Shown here: positions 12,001 through 18,600 of the stretch, piece after piece
Numbering within the stretch: the first letter of the stretch is position 1
How the letters are laid out: every line of letters starts with the position of its first letter
Virus record (IMG/VR): IMGVR_UViG_3300020450_000090
Span: 1 to 24,055 of that record
Direction: 5' to 3' (one strand)
Source: a virus
Length of the DNA stretch: 24,055 bases
The notes under the pieces: generated by a model
The model's database searches: none
The model's input: only the letters and a program-made list of their open reading frames with translations
Told to the model about the DNA's origin: nothing
Translations under genes and position numbers: made by a program

Positions 12001-12677
12001 TCAGTGGTAACTTGAGACTATTCCCATCCAAGTGTGTTGAGGATCCTGATGCTATCCAGTTTAGTAACAAGGCGTTTACTCCAACATTTAGAGTTGAATC
12101 AGAGTTTGGTGATACATTTGTTGGTCGTCTACTTGATGTCGCTGGTATTCAATCAGCAAACCCAACTAACTCACAACCAATCCTTGATGTTAGAAATCTA
12201 GGTGTTAATGGTGCGAATAGCTTTACCATTGTACAAGATGGATCTATCAATGCCTTTGGTTACACTGGATATAAAAACAAGAATGGTGGACATATTAGTA
12301 AATTTGTTAACGCAGATGCCACTCTCTCTTGTAATATAAATTATATTGTAGCGGTAGCTCCTTCTACTGGTGCTCTTATACTTACACTTCCAAATAATCC
12401 TGTGACAGGTGATGTCATTAGAATTACTGAGGTTGCAGGAGCGTTGACTTACAACAACTCACTTGTAATTCGTGCACCGATCATTGGAGGTGAACCAGTA
12501 GCGGTTCAAGGAGATACCTCAGGAACCAAGTTGGGTGGTTTATCTACACCATATGGATCTGGTGAACTGGTTGTTCAAAACAGAAATGCTTCCTTCGGAC
12601 TCATCTATGTTGGACAAACAGATGGTGATAACTTTATCCCTGCTGTCTATCAAGGTTGGTGGTTAACTGAACTATAA
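1..12677 (+). CDS. Giant modular virion structural protein (tail fibre/baseplate type), 5' end missing
   Basis: The frame is open from base 3 to the TAA at 12675-12677, so at least 4224 residues are visible and the true start lies upstream. The first TTG or ATG codons inside the frame fall in the middle of a repeat and are not starts. In order it holds: three 43-residue helical repeats (9-395); Cys-containing helical modules with a KCxRDxxxxVDAxxxDLxxxGN core (about 415-645, 717-1050, 1803-2150, 2874-3230, 4488-4920); beta modules with an AYPRxxxDP or similar core (about 1125-1790, 2195-2860, 3806-4470); a region with the motif IPKYLENARDPINGFV (about 6463-6520); a module with FGPGNYSTGLP and QDGGIVFYTG (about 7870-8040); fibre-like repeats such as RVGINV...LDRTFVVDG (about 9130-10130); and an end reading QGWWLTEL. 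No S74 autoprotease is visible at the C terminus. Related modules are familiar from T4-like cyanophage virion proteins. The exact tail position is inferred, not shown. The stop overlaps the next ATG by one base. Confidence 0.88.
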   Translation, partial: VYHPDFYHAQDSQTNSQSRLADAFRLIRRNSSEIRDKALAQIAVDHPNFYIDGDNQTDEGSRYASAYRLIQKNRDQIVDTALAETTVSHPDYFFVGDQQTDARSRYADGYRLIVQNRVEIVNTAWANMLVSYPNHGQYEAKCKRDLDIFVEAIGLDLFVGGNKYSRKFIQEYFEASGAWISGGLQGEEQQSIEAFNQARDQMKLAVANQLSIQDPTVTPGPAQYGGGGGDIPNNNAGACDDVQSAIVTLTDIVTTQVANGNLNSLPTETSYIAGPGEEKCRRDIGIFVDSLALDLFCKGNVYSYRFAAEFFTDATTPEFSFNSGVYNTNFNKARDMIKKAITNQLYFKDNGTQGAIDRTADNAPGSAYGQVSKDFTPHGATYDATTGEMVLDIANHGLSNGDRVKIADDSLTFTCSMDNNATNHAYPRSTDPASGQYLEITTSTTDSITVNVGASPIVEFTPTTGTTYDPNTGLMVLEIGAHNLTAGTNVKLKEESLVFSCGFGGATGAAAEKAYPRSNGNDPFFNTSIEIQSVTATTITLQVLTTIPSTNTDPHTFVSATTGAVESGGNYAHTFVSAATDAVNFGGNTENELTDAQPFLCSDVQAATDTLTSIVTTILSDGNLSSMPIEVNYGTGRGPGEVKCARDLGYFIDAISVDMYCEGNKHTREYTEQYFTNATTPLPNGLEGEEAESITAYNTAINEMKRAITNQLYYKDLTVTEGGSTFAGSQGDVGTPTNVTYNATTGVLVTTIAGHGLANGDQIKFVENSLTLSCTMDGNTSNKTYPRPSDPSFNTWLTVANKTDDTFEVNVGTSPIVTYTPTTGTTYDPNTGLMVLEIGNHNLTAGTSIKLAPESLTFSCGFGGATGAAAEKSYPRANGNDPFYDTAINIESVTATTITLQVLTTVPSTNTDPHTFVSATAGAVIAGGDYAHTFVSATTNAVKKQNSAITSRTSSSACADVQSAIDTLGTIVTDAIANGNITGGIWNQPVNEGTFIAGEAKCRRDLGIVVDAVAQDLWFGGNEFSISATKEYFQGNQLLANGIDATLEVQPAITAFKRAEDLMQRALNNQYYDRDLNITLDQTGDPPIVGDIECDAHDIVTRNTKFIAKEAYERMKLAYPSYTPSAGNTAQDCLDDIYDVLRDVMWDVKFGGNYKTYSIAKGYITNDFNGKTYPQIIQDVERDEVAKVFQEVKSIAIEIINNKTVTVSAGNDLTQIIDNTIVYDWDADELLPQCGSAVSAVDSLMDIIIQAIGTDAGVGNLDGIQRTTQDGPDPAWNTALNIISKTATSITVNVGATSSQDQDDHTFVAAVAGAVVSGGNYAHTFVNANNNSVSVLNGGQLTPTNATYNAVNGQLILFFGSAHGVTISDQISITPNSLTFSCEMDGNATTKTYPRAGQDPVAGQNIQVAAVTNTSITINVGTSPLVDWNVSNAVYDYASGNLALTIGNHSLAVGTSIRLKEESLIFTCTKDQNKTTHAYPRSAGKYRPSAYQEGNCSDVCATVNALIDILTVSLNDGNLDALPPLSNGEWDCANVRGSIEVLYDILLDAITGGTLAELPVLNKGDFTINNEASKCFRDVTYIVDAIVNDLRLGGNINSIQAGEAYYVGNSLEYIDGEKTETLDAWDYVGQIATAAMRNFDVLGFDCSTTAGSAIIDVNDTRGIIIGMSVVEYDNSRGQTDPANPAFVNGLLQDNATPIYTNIPEGTFVKRIVSNTQIELGVNGSRLTEGNTVNALQTSSTTDLYFVYSNGIWADTLPNTVTVGPENEGPDVIQDTLTSPSYRECSGTADAIETLVGNITTIINSGLGTVVRQEQTVNTALLASRATVFTIDTGGNPSDPHKFETGTPVRLVARPRFDTVTGDYVDVDKRLVRLPNGFEPNRIYYVIAPGRVTQPENYGGTTFFDGNDQTRLMLATSKENAAAGIYIYASETDSIDADVEIDMYQFILDEQYDLHNYRATLSTSIVAGIETDVSHIFDRPSASLSSSEAQKVFIRAIEGGQLPIVGSQFANNSNVAVTDPTDANVGRINPNIEFFVRYQNNKTFTLHQSYANAISGADPIVFASGQAGLIFDVFANKRRVPMRFDPGFTDATTTTGKWYIACKDEVTGQPDNIKKENIFWRISQSDYNDRQRSTDMWYQRLEDDRDKDDRTYKLRMVIPKYLENARDPINGFVIKTRTDDTRKLVPQKILLKPVVGTVYGARFENPVQAGEFIGFTDADFASNNLNSEAQYDPFKKDLTGAAIEYRAFARFSSGVQATIQCGRYVEDILDPSIKYLELTVNDHTIDSKNFPGLRNEILTTVKITAPQGGNFEVSKTENTASAINAVSFSGNSSGLANIHAYFTTGGDHYIIIKNIRGGTLEYSEFANTRFTQGTVFADMLEDQDMGKSLPLKTQIAKKNPQFFYKQNGANVYTITPGDRIQDDAGVEYFVDSVEDAGVIEDTFYIFGYETLQRRISGQQDGIYYLTALRGNISPFPTGAGITNNFKKFKFSQPVSKLYPLNFRNDPLWFKNSGTTQAEKDYYAGLIDPPSTFSAADNYTHGLVYVNDFKNSTTREMVADLTEQPAFIQNTYSGNNEIKAQDGNATSGSEDRLIPIAGDSTVLSDQRYYVELRRPSIARAGNHTFEYLGFGPGNYSTGLPARQEVVLTPDEDFYAQSKKQDGGIVFYTGINSQGDLYIGNRRINAITGEETFIDRATLADDGDEDDTIGGLVTTFDTPVTFNQNITVVGGDGQLVSNFESPVVIAVQDQDLTQSRDSLIIRSNVSSVDPITQLEQDEGLDRTSFSPPTEGDIRLSKNRIRSAIFQFNARGNGQSYMFQTHTVAGIASNITPNQTPLIASGGTRIASEQFITYGGVLPSPGDVIFKGTEVGKNGSIAWILANYFSNIANNSIDNIVFDGSNVVKIEFRDFTSGAALSVGTDIGITSTSQIRFKNFYFDPRLNLTWTVYAAKPGDPFDPTNNYVHFQVIDQIPQSTQAWESIISGTPIGADQPSIEFSNANFKEVGVIGGEALRTETESIGNYKLGINTIARAPHSAYTNAWVDNLTTDPRANLDVVGTAFISGRVTGDFLDHTNFADRDKTDVDNAFLVGGDSDTPNDEAVLRVATTNNGRVGINVDNSQLDRTFVVDGTSRFTDDARFEHDIEVNGDDGSLAEVRTSQTTGQVNLFNDSGFVGGDNTGGLHIGGYAKTIRIGDYNTSSTQWIYVGDKSTGDQFVYIANTANHANIFIGNIDRDAAISKTTIGGAYNRVESLSFVDFEVKRAKFAGDVTFGAFKQLGGDRTNPEQVVTLSTEAGIVDFFSGNTQTIDFAINASEINIAGQGGTTTIRNSLEIDGETTFNSSVKLCGGTSSFSFVGVGGSLGTTPIAHASGVLGPASFNQNVDIVNVLQVVSSDPNFNRIDTAGSATWGDATFQDIKTGAGPEGADLPALTGKQYYLPLLNNPGTYFAEGDYILLDATVDAGTGTRPEIVRVAVGGLAGAESAPYYLTVEREPLGSFAPQIDNHPEEPGNRTPVYKCNIAFDATWIEQAIDALRDATNEENVYLSTFGGTLRVGVDYVIVSREDTNNDGDFNQGEAFKLATPLAIVNKKFEITNGCPNGDTLFSVDSVTGDTIIGNDGVDGENGKLIVNGSFEFKGGCKTSSPQEFTGNIQATLNTINAVSSVEGLEVGDYVELTGNGGTVTLDQNRFPEDSGTVRLTDPQIVSIVGSTVTLNVPFTGSGSATGATLVATKDEKFRITDRVRDIFTIDGCSGDTVIGNPSGTVLANRSQYGTSVASHAVGTTVLTALKDPKVDNGIATTFVNTVTTIGTGDTTLPVDDISNFENGDFIFVGFGSGGNEEIMQINGTPQASGVAPSGNLPVARVGSLSNVGGTATTHTDGESVFRILFRENTVLTNSIAGSGSNSVEIGLENSDVVPFFLDREYWLLIENEIFLVTSSITNDGGTILVKKDYHHGRLTVFDDVKFIGSNFEITGTDNNVPILKLLNNEEHHFEGGALDINATTDISGNLRLFPSKCVEDPDAIQFSNKAFTPTFRVESEFGDTFVGRLLDVAGIQSANPTNSQPILDVRNLGVNGANSFTIVQDGSINAFGYTGYKNKNGGHISKFVNADATLSCNINYIVAVAPSTGALILTLPNNPVTGDVIRITEVAGALTYNNSLVIRAPIIGGEPVAVQGDTSGTKLGGLSTPYGSGELVVQNRNASFGLIYVGQTDGDNFIPAVYQGWWLTEL
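9..395 (+). repeat. Three tandem 129-bp (43-aa) coding repeats
   Basis: Three exact-length units begin at 9, 138 and 267 and end where a fourth HP/YP motif begins at 396. Each encodes H-P-x-F/Y-Y/F, then xxGDxQTxxxSRYADxYRLI or a close variant, then NRxxIVxxA. The reading frame continues off the left edge, so more units may lie upstream. The units have diverged in sequence, but their length is fixed at 43 codons. The pattern suggests an amphipathic helical repeat. Confidence 0.85.
717..2873 (+). repeat. Tandem duplication of a ~1.08-kb module (helical domain plus two beta domains)
   Basis: Copy 1 runs from the Cys codon at 717 to 1802 and copy 2 from the Cys codon at 1803 to 2873, 362 and 357 codons. 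Each contains C-x-DVQ...T-L-T..IVT, then a KCxRD helical domain ending in A-I-T-N-Q-L-Y, then two beta domains ending with HTFVSA pairs. DNA identity is still high in places: the stretch from 1392 (acaggaacaacatatgatcc) recurs at 2469, an offset of 1077 bases. The in-frame offset and third-position differences indicate a fairly old but well-kept duplication. A third helical copy starts at 2874. Confidence 0.8.
3702..4487 (+). repeat. Third, internally deleted copy of the helical/beta module
   Basis: This copy begins with the Cys of CGSAVSAVDSLMDI and keeps the first helix pair. It then passes directly (about 3795-3830) into the second half of a beta domain (DPAWNTALNI...SITVNVG). The KCxRD half and the first half of the beta domain, both present in the copies at 717 and 1803, are absent. 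Two further beta domains follow (about 4020-4280 and 4282-4470). The second of these lacks its HTFVSA tail and runs into the next helical domain (CSDVCATVNALIDI). The reading frame is kept throughout. Confidence 0.65.
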
Positions 12678-13885
12678 TGGCATTCTATAACAGACTAAAA
12701 ACTATGAAGTCCGCTCCAGTAGGCACCATCATGCCTTGGAGTGGACAATCTAGCTTAGGTGCAAATCCTGAGAATATACCACATGGTTGGTTGGTTTGTG
12801 ATGGTAGGACTTTTGCAGCTAATGATTATCCGTTGTTAGCATCCATAATTGGAAATACGTACGGTCCTACTGATGATTCTATTGTTGGTAATTTTCCAGA
12901 CTTTGAGGAGGCAGACACCTTTAGAGTTCCCAACATGAACGGTAGGTCAATGGTTGACCTTGAAAAATCTTATTTACAGGACAGTAAATATCAATTTGGA
13001 CAATCAGATGCAGAAAGTGTCATTGGAGATTTAATTTCTGATGATGGTACTGGTGTTACTCCGCCTACCATATACAGTGCTGATACAGATCTGAAATTTC
13101 AATTAGATCCAATTGATACAATGGCGGGAAAAATTCAAAATATCACATTGAATGATCCTACATGGTCTAAAACATATTATACTATAGGTAGAAAATTGGG
13201 TATTGACCATACACCAGGTCACAAACATGGTGGACAATATACAACAGCATTCCCTGATGGAAAGTATGTTCAAGTATTTGAAGCACCTATCTCAAATCCT
13301 GGTTCTGGTTATGAATCTGCAAACTTAAATGGTATTCAAAACACTGATACTGCAGACCAGTGGCCTAATGGATATGGTAATATGACATATTATGATGAAA
13401 ATACTTTAGTTTTAACGAACGAATCAAAAACTTTTTCACAAGATAGAATTCCACTAGCAGGAGAGGAAAGACTTATTCCTGCTCATGGTGCGTACACTGC
13501 TGAATTTAATGACAAATATAATATTGCACCTAGCGTAACAGCAGGAAATTACGATCACTCTCTGAGGCAGGTTACAGGTGTATTTCCGCCACCAACTACT
13601 ATTTTTGGTAGACCAAACTATTATAATGGAGATGTCTCTCAAACATATCCTACTAACCTCAGTCATATAGGACAAGATTTTACCGATGCAACAGTGGCAT
13701 CACACAACCACTTCAGTTTTGATGTTTCTATGAATATTGGTGGTCTTAGAATTCCACCAAATATTGCTGTGAATAACGTACAATCTTATACTGTTAACGT
13801 TTCTGACATACCTGATGCGTTAAATATTCTTATGGACAATCAAACTCCATCACAAACTGTGGTAATGATTATCAGAGCTTACTAA
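12677..13885 (+). CDS. Tail collar domain protein, short-tail-fibre-like (402 aa)
   Basis: A phage tail collar domain (PF07484 type) is visible at residues 14-95: PVGTIMPWSG, then GWLVCDGRTF, YPLLASIIGNTYG and FRVPNMNGRS. Two HxH motifs follow, H182-K-H184 and H343-N-H345, resembling the axial metal-binding histidines of T4 gp12 and gp37 trimers. The C terminus ends in VVMIIRAY, nearly the same as the 1400-aa protein two genes downstream. The start ATG overlaps the preceding TAA (TAATG), which implies translational coupling. It probably forms a trimeric receptor-binding fibre at the baseplate. It is the shortest of three collar proteins in a row and so may represent the basic form. Identity with gp12 itself is not claimed. 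Confidence 0.82.
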   Translation: MAFYNRLKTMKSAPVGTIMPWSGQSSLGANPENIPHGWLVCDGRTFAANDYPLLASIIGNTYGPTDDSIVGNFPDFEEADTFRVPNMNGRSMVDLEKSYLQDSKYQFGQSDAESVIGDLISDDGTGVTPPTIYSADTDLKFQLDPIDTMAGKIQNITLNDPTWSKTYYTIGRKLGIDHTPGHKHGGQYTTAFPDGKYVQVFEAPISNPGSGYESANLNGIQNTDTADQWPNGYGNMTYYDENTLVLTNESKTFSQDRIPLAGEERLIPAHGAYTAEFNDKYNIAPSVTAGNYDHSLRQVTGVFPPPTTIFGRPNYYNGDVSQTYPTNLSHIGQDFTDATVASHNHFSFDVSMNIGGLRIPPNIAVNNVQSYTVNVSDIPDALNILMDNQTPSQTVVMIIRAY

Positions 13886-13886
13886 A

Positions 13887-15623
13887 ATGCCAGTTTTTTT
13901 AAATCAAGAAAGAACAAAGATCGGAACAACTACAGGAACGCTAATCGCTTTTCCCCAAGAGTTAGAGGTAAATGATCCCGCAGTTGGAAATAGTGCAGAA
14001 CTTCTTCCCGCTGGTTATTTAAGATGTGATGGTGGAATTTATAGTGAAGAGATATATCCTGCATTAGCACAAGTTTTAGGAACAGGAGAGGAATGTTCAT
14101 TCAAACAAGAGGGAGTAACTTTAGGTGATAATCAATTTCAAGTTCCAGATCTAAGATCTAAATTCATTAGAGCTAGTTCTGCGTCTGATCAAGGTGTTAT
14201 TAATGATAACACGGTAGTTTCTGCTACAGGACAAACTATTGAGAGATCTGGTGTTGGTGTTTCAGTCTCATCTAACGTAGGAAGTGTTGCAAATGTTGAT
14301 TTAGTAGGACAATTTAGAATTCCACCTAGAACTGTAAATCTTACAGGTAATGTTGGTTTTACTAGACCTAGAAGTCCAGATGAGGAGGTTGTTACTATCA
14401 ATGCTTTCTTACCACACATGCATTACACTACAACATTTAGATGTAGAACTATTAGGAGACAAGGAAGTGACATATTTGAGATAAATTATTACACAAATGC
14501 CTCTACAATAGGTGTTCATAATTGGTTTGATAATACTGACTCTAATGATGGTACCAATGCAAGACAAGATGCTTGTAGATATTATGGAGAATCTGAAACA
14601 TGGAATACTGGTGCTTATATTCCATCATCTACATTTGCATCATTTACTTATGCTGGTATTTGTAAGGGAAGTTGTGGAGGATTCATCACCAGTTGTTTAG
14701 TTCCTCAAGATAGAGCAATAACAGTTGACACAAGACCAGACGGTCCTTGTACACAAACCTATTCTGTTTTTGGAATTGGGTTAATTACAGTTAATTTGCC
14801 AGGTTGTGGTGGAGCAAGCAGCTGGCCAATACCACCAAATTATATCTCAGGTGCTAGTGGTGTTGGTAGTGATAACATTCCAAACTCAGCAACTGGTTCT
14901 TCTGGCGTAGTGCAATCATTTTCATTATATGATGTTGATCTTGATACTGGTAGTGGATCATATGTAAATAAGGGTTTCGGACAATGGGCGTATTCACAAT
15001 ATAATCCTGGTTGGAGTTCATTAACTGATTTTGGACAATCAGAGGTTGATATGAGTGGTGGAACTGGATCTGATTTTAGAGTTCTGGTAAGATTTGAGGC
15101 GTGGCCAGGTCCTGGCGGTGCTCCAGTCTACACAAGATATAAAATTTCTTCTTTTGTTGATGGTGGTCAAAATTATTCGTCAAGTGATGTACTGACTTTT
15201 CCTGATGTTCAAGGAGTAAACATTAGTGGTGCACCTAGTACAGGTAGTACAGGAATTAGTATGCTTGTCAATACCACAGGTTTTGCAAACTTTGCAGATG
15301 CTGCAGCATATTCTCATGATCAATCTCTACATCACATGTTACCAGTAGATACTCAAGTTGATGCTGCTCAAAACGTTGTTTATCCTCAAGTTTCAAACGT
15401 TGTTGAAACTACACTACCATTTAACTATGATTCTGATCCCACAAGGCACACACATACTATAAATTATACAACTGGACTTACCAATTATCAGTTAAATATA
15501 CCAGAGCTGTTTGTTAGCACTGATGGATTAAGTGCTTCTATTAACATCCAACCAGAAACTGCATCTAAAATTGATAATTTAATTTCTCCTTTCGTCATGG
15601 TTGACTATTTAATCAAGACCTAA
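13887..15623 (+). CDS. Tail collar domain protein with Cys-containing insert (578 aa)
   Basis: The collar domain occupies roughly residues 14-95: TGTLIAFPQE, LPAGYLRCDGG, YPALAQVLG and FQVPDLRSKFIRAS. The first HxH is H177-M-H179 and the second H521-T-H523. About 340 residues lie between them, far more than in the 402-aa neighbour. That insert holds seven cysteines between about residues 186 and 307 (including CKGSCGGFITSC), unusual for a phage fibre, plus Gly/Ser-rich beta-type sequence. The C terminus reads MVDYLIKT, a variant of the hydrophobic ending of its two neighbours. The ATG lies one base after the previous stop. It is probably a receptor-binding or adhesin protein. The ligand is unknown. 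Confidence 0.8.
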   Translation: MPVFLNQERTKIGTTTGTLIAFPQELEVNDPAVGNSAELLPAGYLRCDGGIYSEEIYPALAQVLGTGEECSFKQEGVTLGDNQFQVPDLRSKFIRASSASDQGVINDNTVVSATGQTIERSGVGVSVSSNVGSVANVDLVGQFRIPPRTVNLTGNVGFTRPRSPDEEVVTINAFLPHMHYTTTFRCRTIRRQGSDIFEINYYTNASTIGVHNWFDNTDSNDGTNARQDACRYYGESETWNTGAYIPSSTFASFTYAGICKGSCGGFITSCLVPQDRAITVDTRPDGPCTQTYSVFGIGLITVNLPGCGGASSWPIPPNYISGASGVGSDNIPNSATGSSGVVQSFSLYDVDLDTGSGSYVNKGFGQWAYSQYNPGWSSLTDFGQSEVDMSGGTGSDFRVLVRFEAWPGPGGAPVYTRYKISSFVDGGQNYSSSDVLTFPDVQGVNISGAPSTGSTGISMLVNTTGFANFADAAAYSHDQSLHHMLPVDTQVDAAQNVVYPQVSNVVETTLPFNYDSDPTRHTHTINYTTGLTNYQLNIPELFVSTDGLSASINIQPETASKIDNLISPFVMVDYLIKT

Positions 15624-15624
15624 A

Positions 15625-18600
15625 ATGTCAAGAAACATACGTTCAAATTTTCTTACAGATAAATCAACTTTCGGCAACTCTACGTTGCCAATTGGTTCTA
15701 TCGTACCTATTTTTAAGGCAACTGATGATAAGGTAACAGATAATGGTGTTGTGACTAACCTAGGATCAGTGGTTGCTGGAGCTGGTGGTGGTAGCGGATA
15801 TGTGACAGATTTAGGAACAACTACGGGATATCCCACAGGTCCTGTAACTTTTGATATTCCAGCAACAGCATTTGAAGAGGGAACAGATAATATTGTTATT
15901 AATAATCATCCTTTTATTGAGGGTGATACTTTATCAGTGGTTGCAACTAGTCAAGCTCCAAATAGAGTCAAGTTTGGAGGATCTATTCAAACTATTGGTA
16001 TTACTAACAGTGGTAGTGGTTATACAGCACCACCAATTGTACAAGTAACCGATAATGGTAGCGGTCCTGTTTCTGCTGGTACATTTTCTGCAGTGTTTGA
16101 TTCTAATACAGGACAGGTAACGGGAATAACTGTTGTTGATGGTGGTGTAGGATATCAGTTTCCACAAGTTACATTGATTGGAGGTGGTGGAGTTGGTGCA
16201 GCTGCAACACCAGTACTGGCATCAGGTGGTATTGGTGGTATTGAACTTGATAAAGGATTCTCATTCTTAATTGATGTTGTTGACTCAAACACAATCAAAT
16301 TTTCTAGAAGTAATGGAGATATTGCTGCAGGAAAATATTATAATATTACTAGTGTTGGTTCTAACGGAACAGTAAGTATAGCATCAACCACTGGATTTGG
16401 ATTGACAGTTGGTATAGCAGCAAATTTAGATGGGAGTGTCAATTTTGTTACGATAAAAAATCCTGGTTATGGTTATAAGGATGGTGATGTAGTTTATATC
16501 CTACAACCAGGCAGTAGTGGAACAGCAAGAGTAGAAATTGTTAGCACATCTTCCAATACTGCTAATGATCCAGCAATGCAATATGAGGGTTGGTTATACT
16601 GTGATGGATCTGAATATAATGCAGAGGATTATCCTTTATTATATGAGGTTCTTGAGGATAAGTATGGTGGACTTGGTGGATCATATGATCCAGAAGATTT
16701 TGGATCATCATCTAGTATTACATTTAATGTTCCTGATTATAAAGCTAGAAAATTAGTGGGTGCTGGTGGTGGTGTCAGTGGTGGTGGATCTCCTGTATCT
16801 GGTAATGTTATATCTACAGTTGGTGCAACAGGTGGTAGATGGTTCTTCTCTAAATTGCAACAAGAAGCATTATTTGATGTTGGAAATATTGTAATTAGTG
16901 GATATCAAAATATATCAGAATTTGTTGGTGGAGAACTCACTGGTGAGGTAACATTGCAAGTAGGTCCTATGCAGGAGAAACTATTATCCTCAGTTCCAGA
17001 ACATGATCATGCTATTATGACATCAACAGCACCACAGGCAGGATCATTTGAGGGTTCTGGTTTTGCTGTTGATAATAAACTTGCTGGTTATAAGGATAGC
17101 ACAGGACAGGTTAGTTTCTTCCTACCAAATGGGGGTACGCCATTATTCCATAATCATGGTCTTGTAGATTATATTATCACTGATCCAACTCTCTCTACGT
17201 TCGGTAATGTTGGTGGTATTGGTGAGACAAAAGATGTAACCATCACAGCAACAAATATTATTGGTGAGGTTCTAGGAACTAAATTTAATATTCCATCCCA
17301 TAATTTAACTACGGGATATAAGATAAGAGTTAAATCAAATGATCAATCAACTCCGTTAGTATTTGATGTAGATGGTGTTTCTGTAGCGTTTGCAACAAAC
17401 ACAGAGTGGTATGCAATTGTAATTGATGACGATAATTTTTACCTAGCTAGAACAAAATATCTTGCAAGAAAACAGCAAGCATTGATTGCAACAACTAATG
17501 GTAGTGGTGGACAAGATATTGTAATAGAATTAGCATATAAAATATCAGGAGATATACCTGCAGATCAGGTAACAGTTATTCAACAACCGCCTGATACAAT
17601 ATATGATATCAATGACACATATACCATTGGTGGTAAAACAATTCAGTTGCCAGGCGGATCTTTTTCTACCACTGAAATACAAGTAGAGACAACAACACCT
17701 GGCGCTAGCACAGTTCCAGCTCCAACTGAGACAATTGTAGGTGTCTCTGGGAGTCTCTCTGGAGGTGGTGGTGGAGGTGCTACCTCTGTTGCTAACGGTG
17801 GCATTGGAGGAAACTCATACTACCAATTCACATATAATGGAACGATATATCAAGTCGTTGCAGCAGGTGGTGGAGGTGGTGTATCAGGTGATAGTGGTGG
17901 TGCTGGAGGTAATCCTGGTCAGATTAGAATTAATCACAACAGTAGTACTACAAATATTAGTTCATCAGGAGATTATGTCATAGATGGATTGACCTTTACT
18001 ATTACTGATTATTTTTCTGGTATTGTGGGTGGAGATGGAAGTGTTGGGTCTGGTGGAAGTGGTGCAACCTCAAGTCTCTTTCAAGGTGCTGGTGGTGATG
18101 GTGCTCGTACTCTATTTACTGGAACAAATGATACAGAGCAGGAATTTAATACTCCATCCAGTACTTTCTATCCATATACTATTCCTACTACATGGCCTCT
18201 TGACTCTCTAAGGGCTATCATTAAAGGTGGTGGTGGAGGATCAGGTGGTACTGGTGATGGTGGTTCTGGATGGTGGGCTGGCAGTGGTGGTGCTGGTAAA
18301 GAATTGACCGTTGACCTTAGCACTACTATTAGTTCGTTAAGAGTCTACGTTGGTGGCGGTGGTGGCGCAGGTAGTGGTAGAACTAGAGGAACTGGAGCAA
18401 CCACTGGTTTTGCAACTGGCGGTAATGGTGGTAATGGAACTGGCGGAGGAGGCGGAGGCGGAGGCGGTGGAGCCTCTGCTATTGGTACTTCCACACAAAT
18501 GCTCGCAGGAGCTGGCGGTGGCGGTGGCGGTGGTGCTGCAGGTGATGCCACTCAAGGTTCCGATCAGAATGGTCAGATATCTGGTAATGATGGTTCTCAA

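Noticed and set aside
207-12677. TTG at 207 as the start of the giant gene
   Set aside because: The frame is open from base 3 and the residues before 207 belong to the same 43-aa repeat, so the real start lies outside the window.
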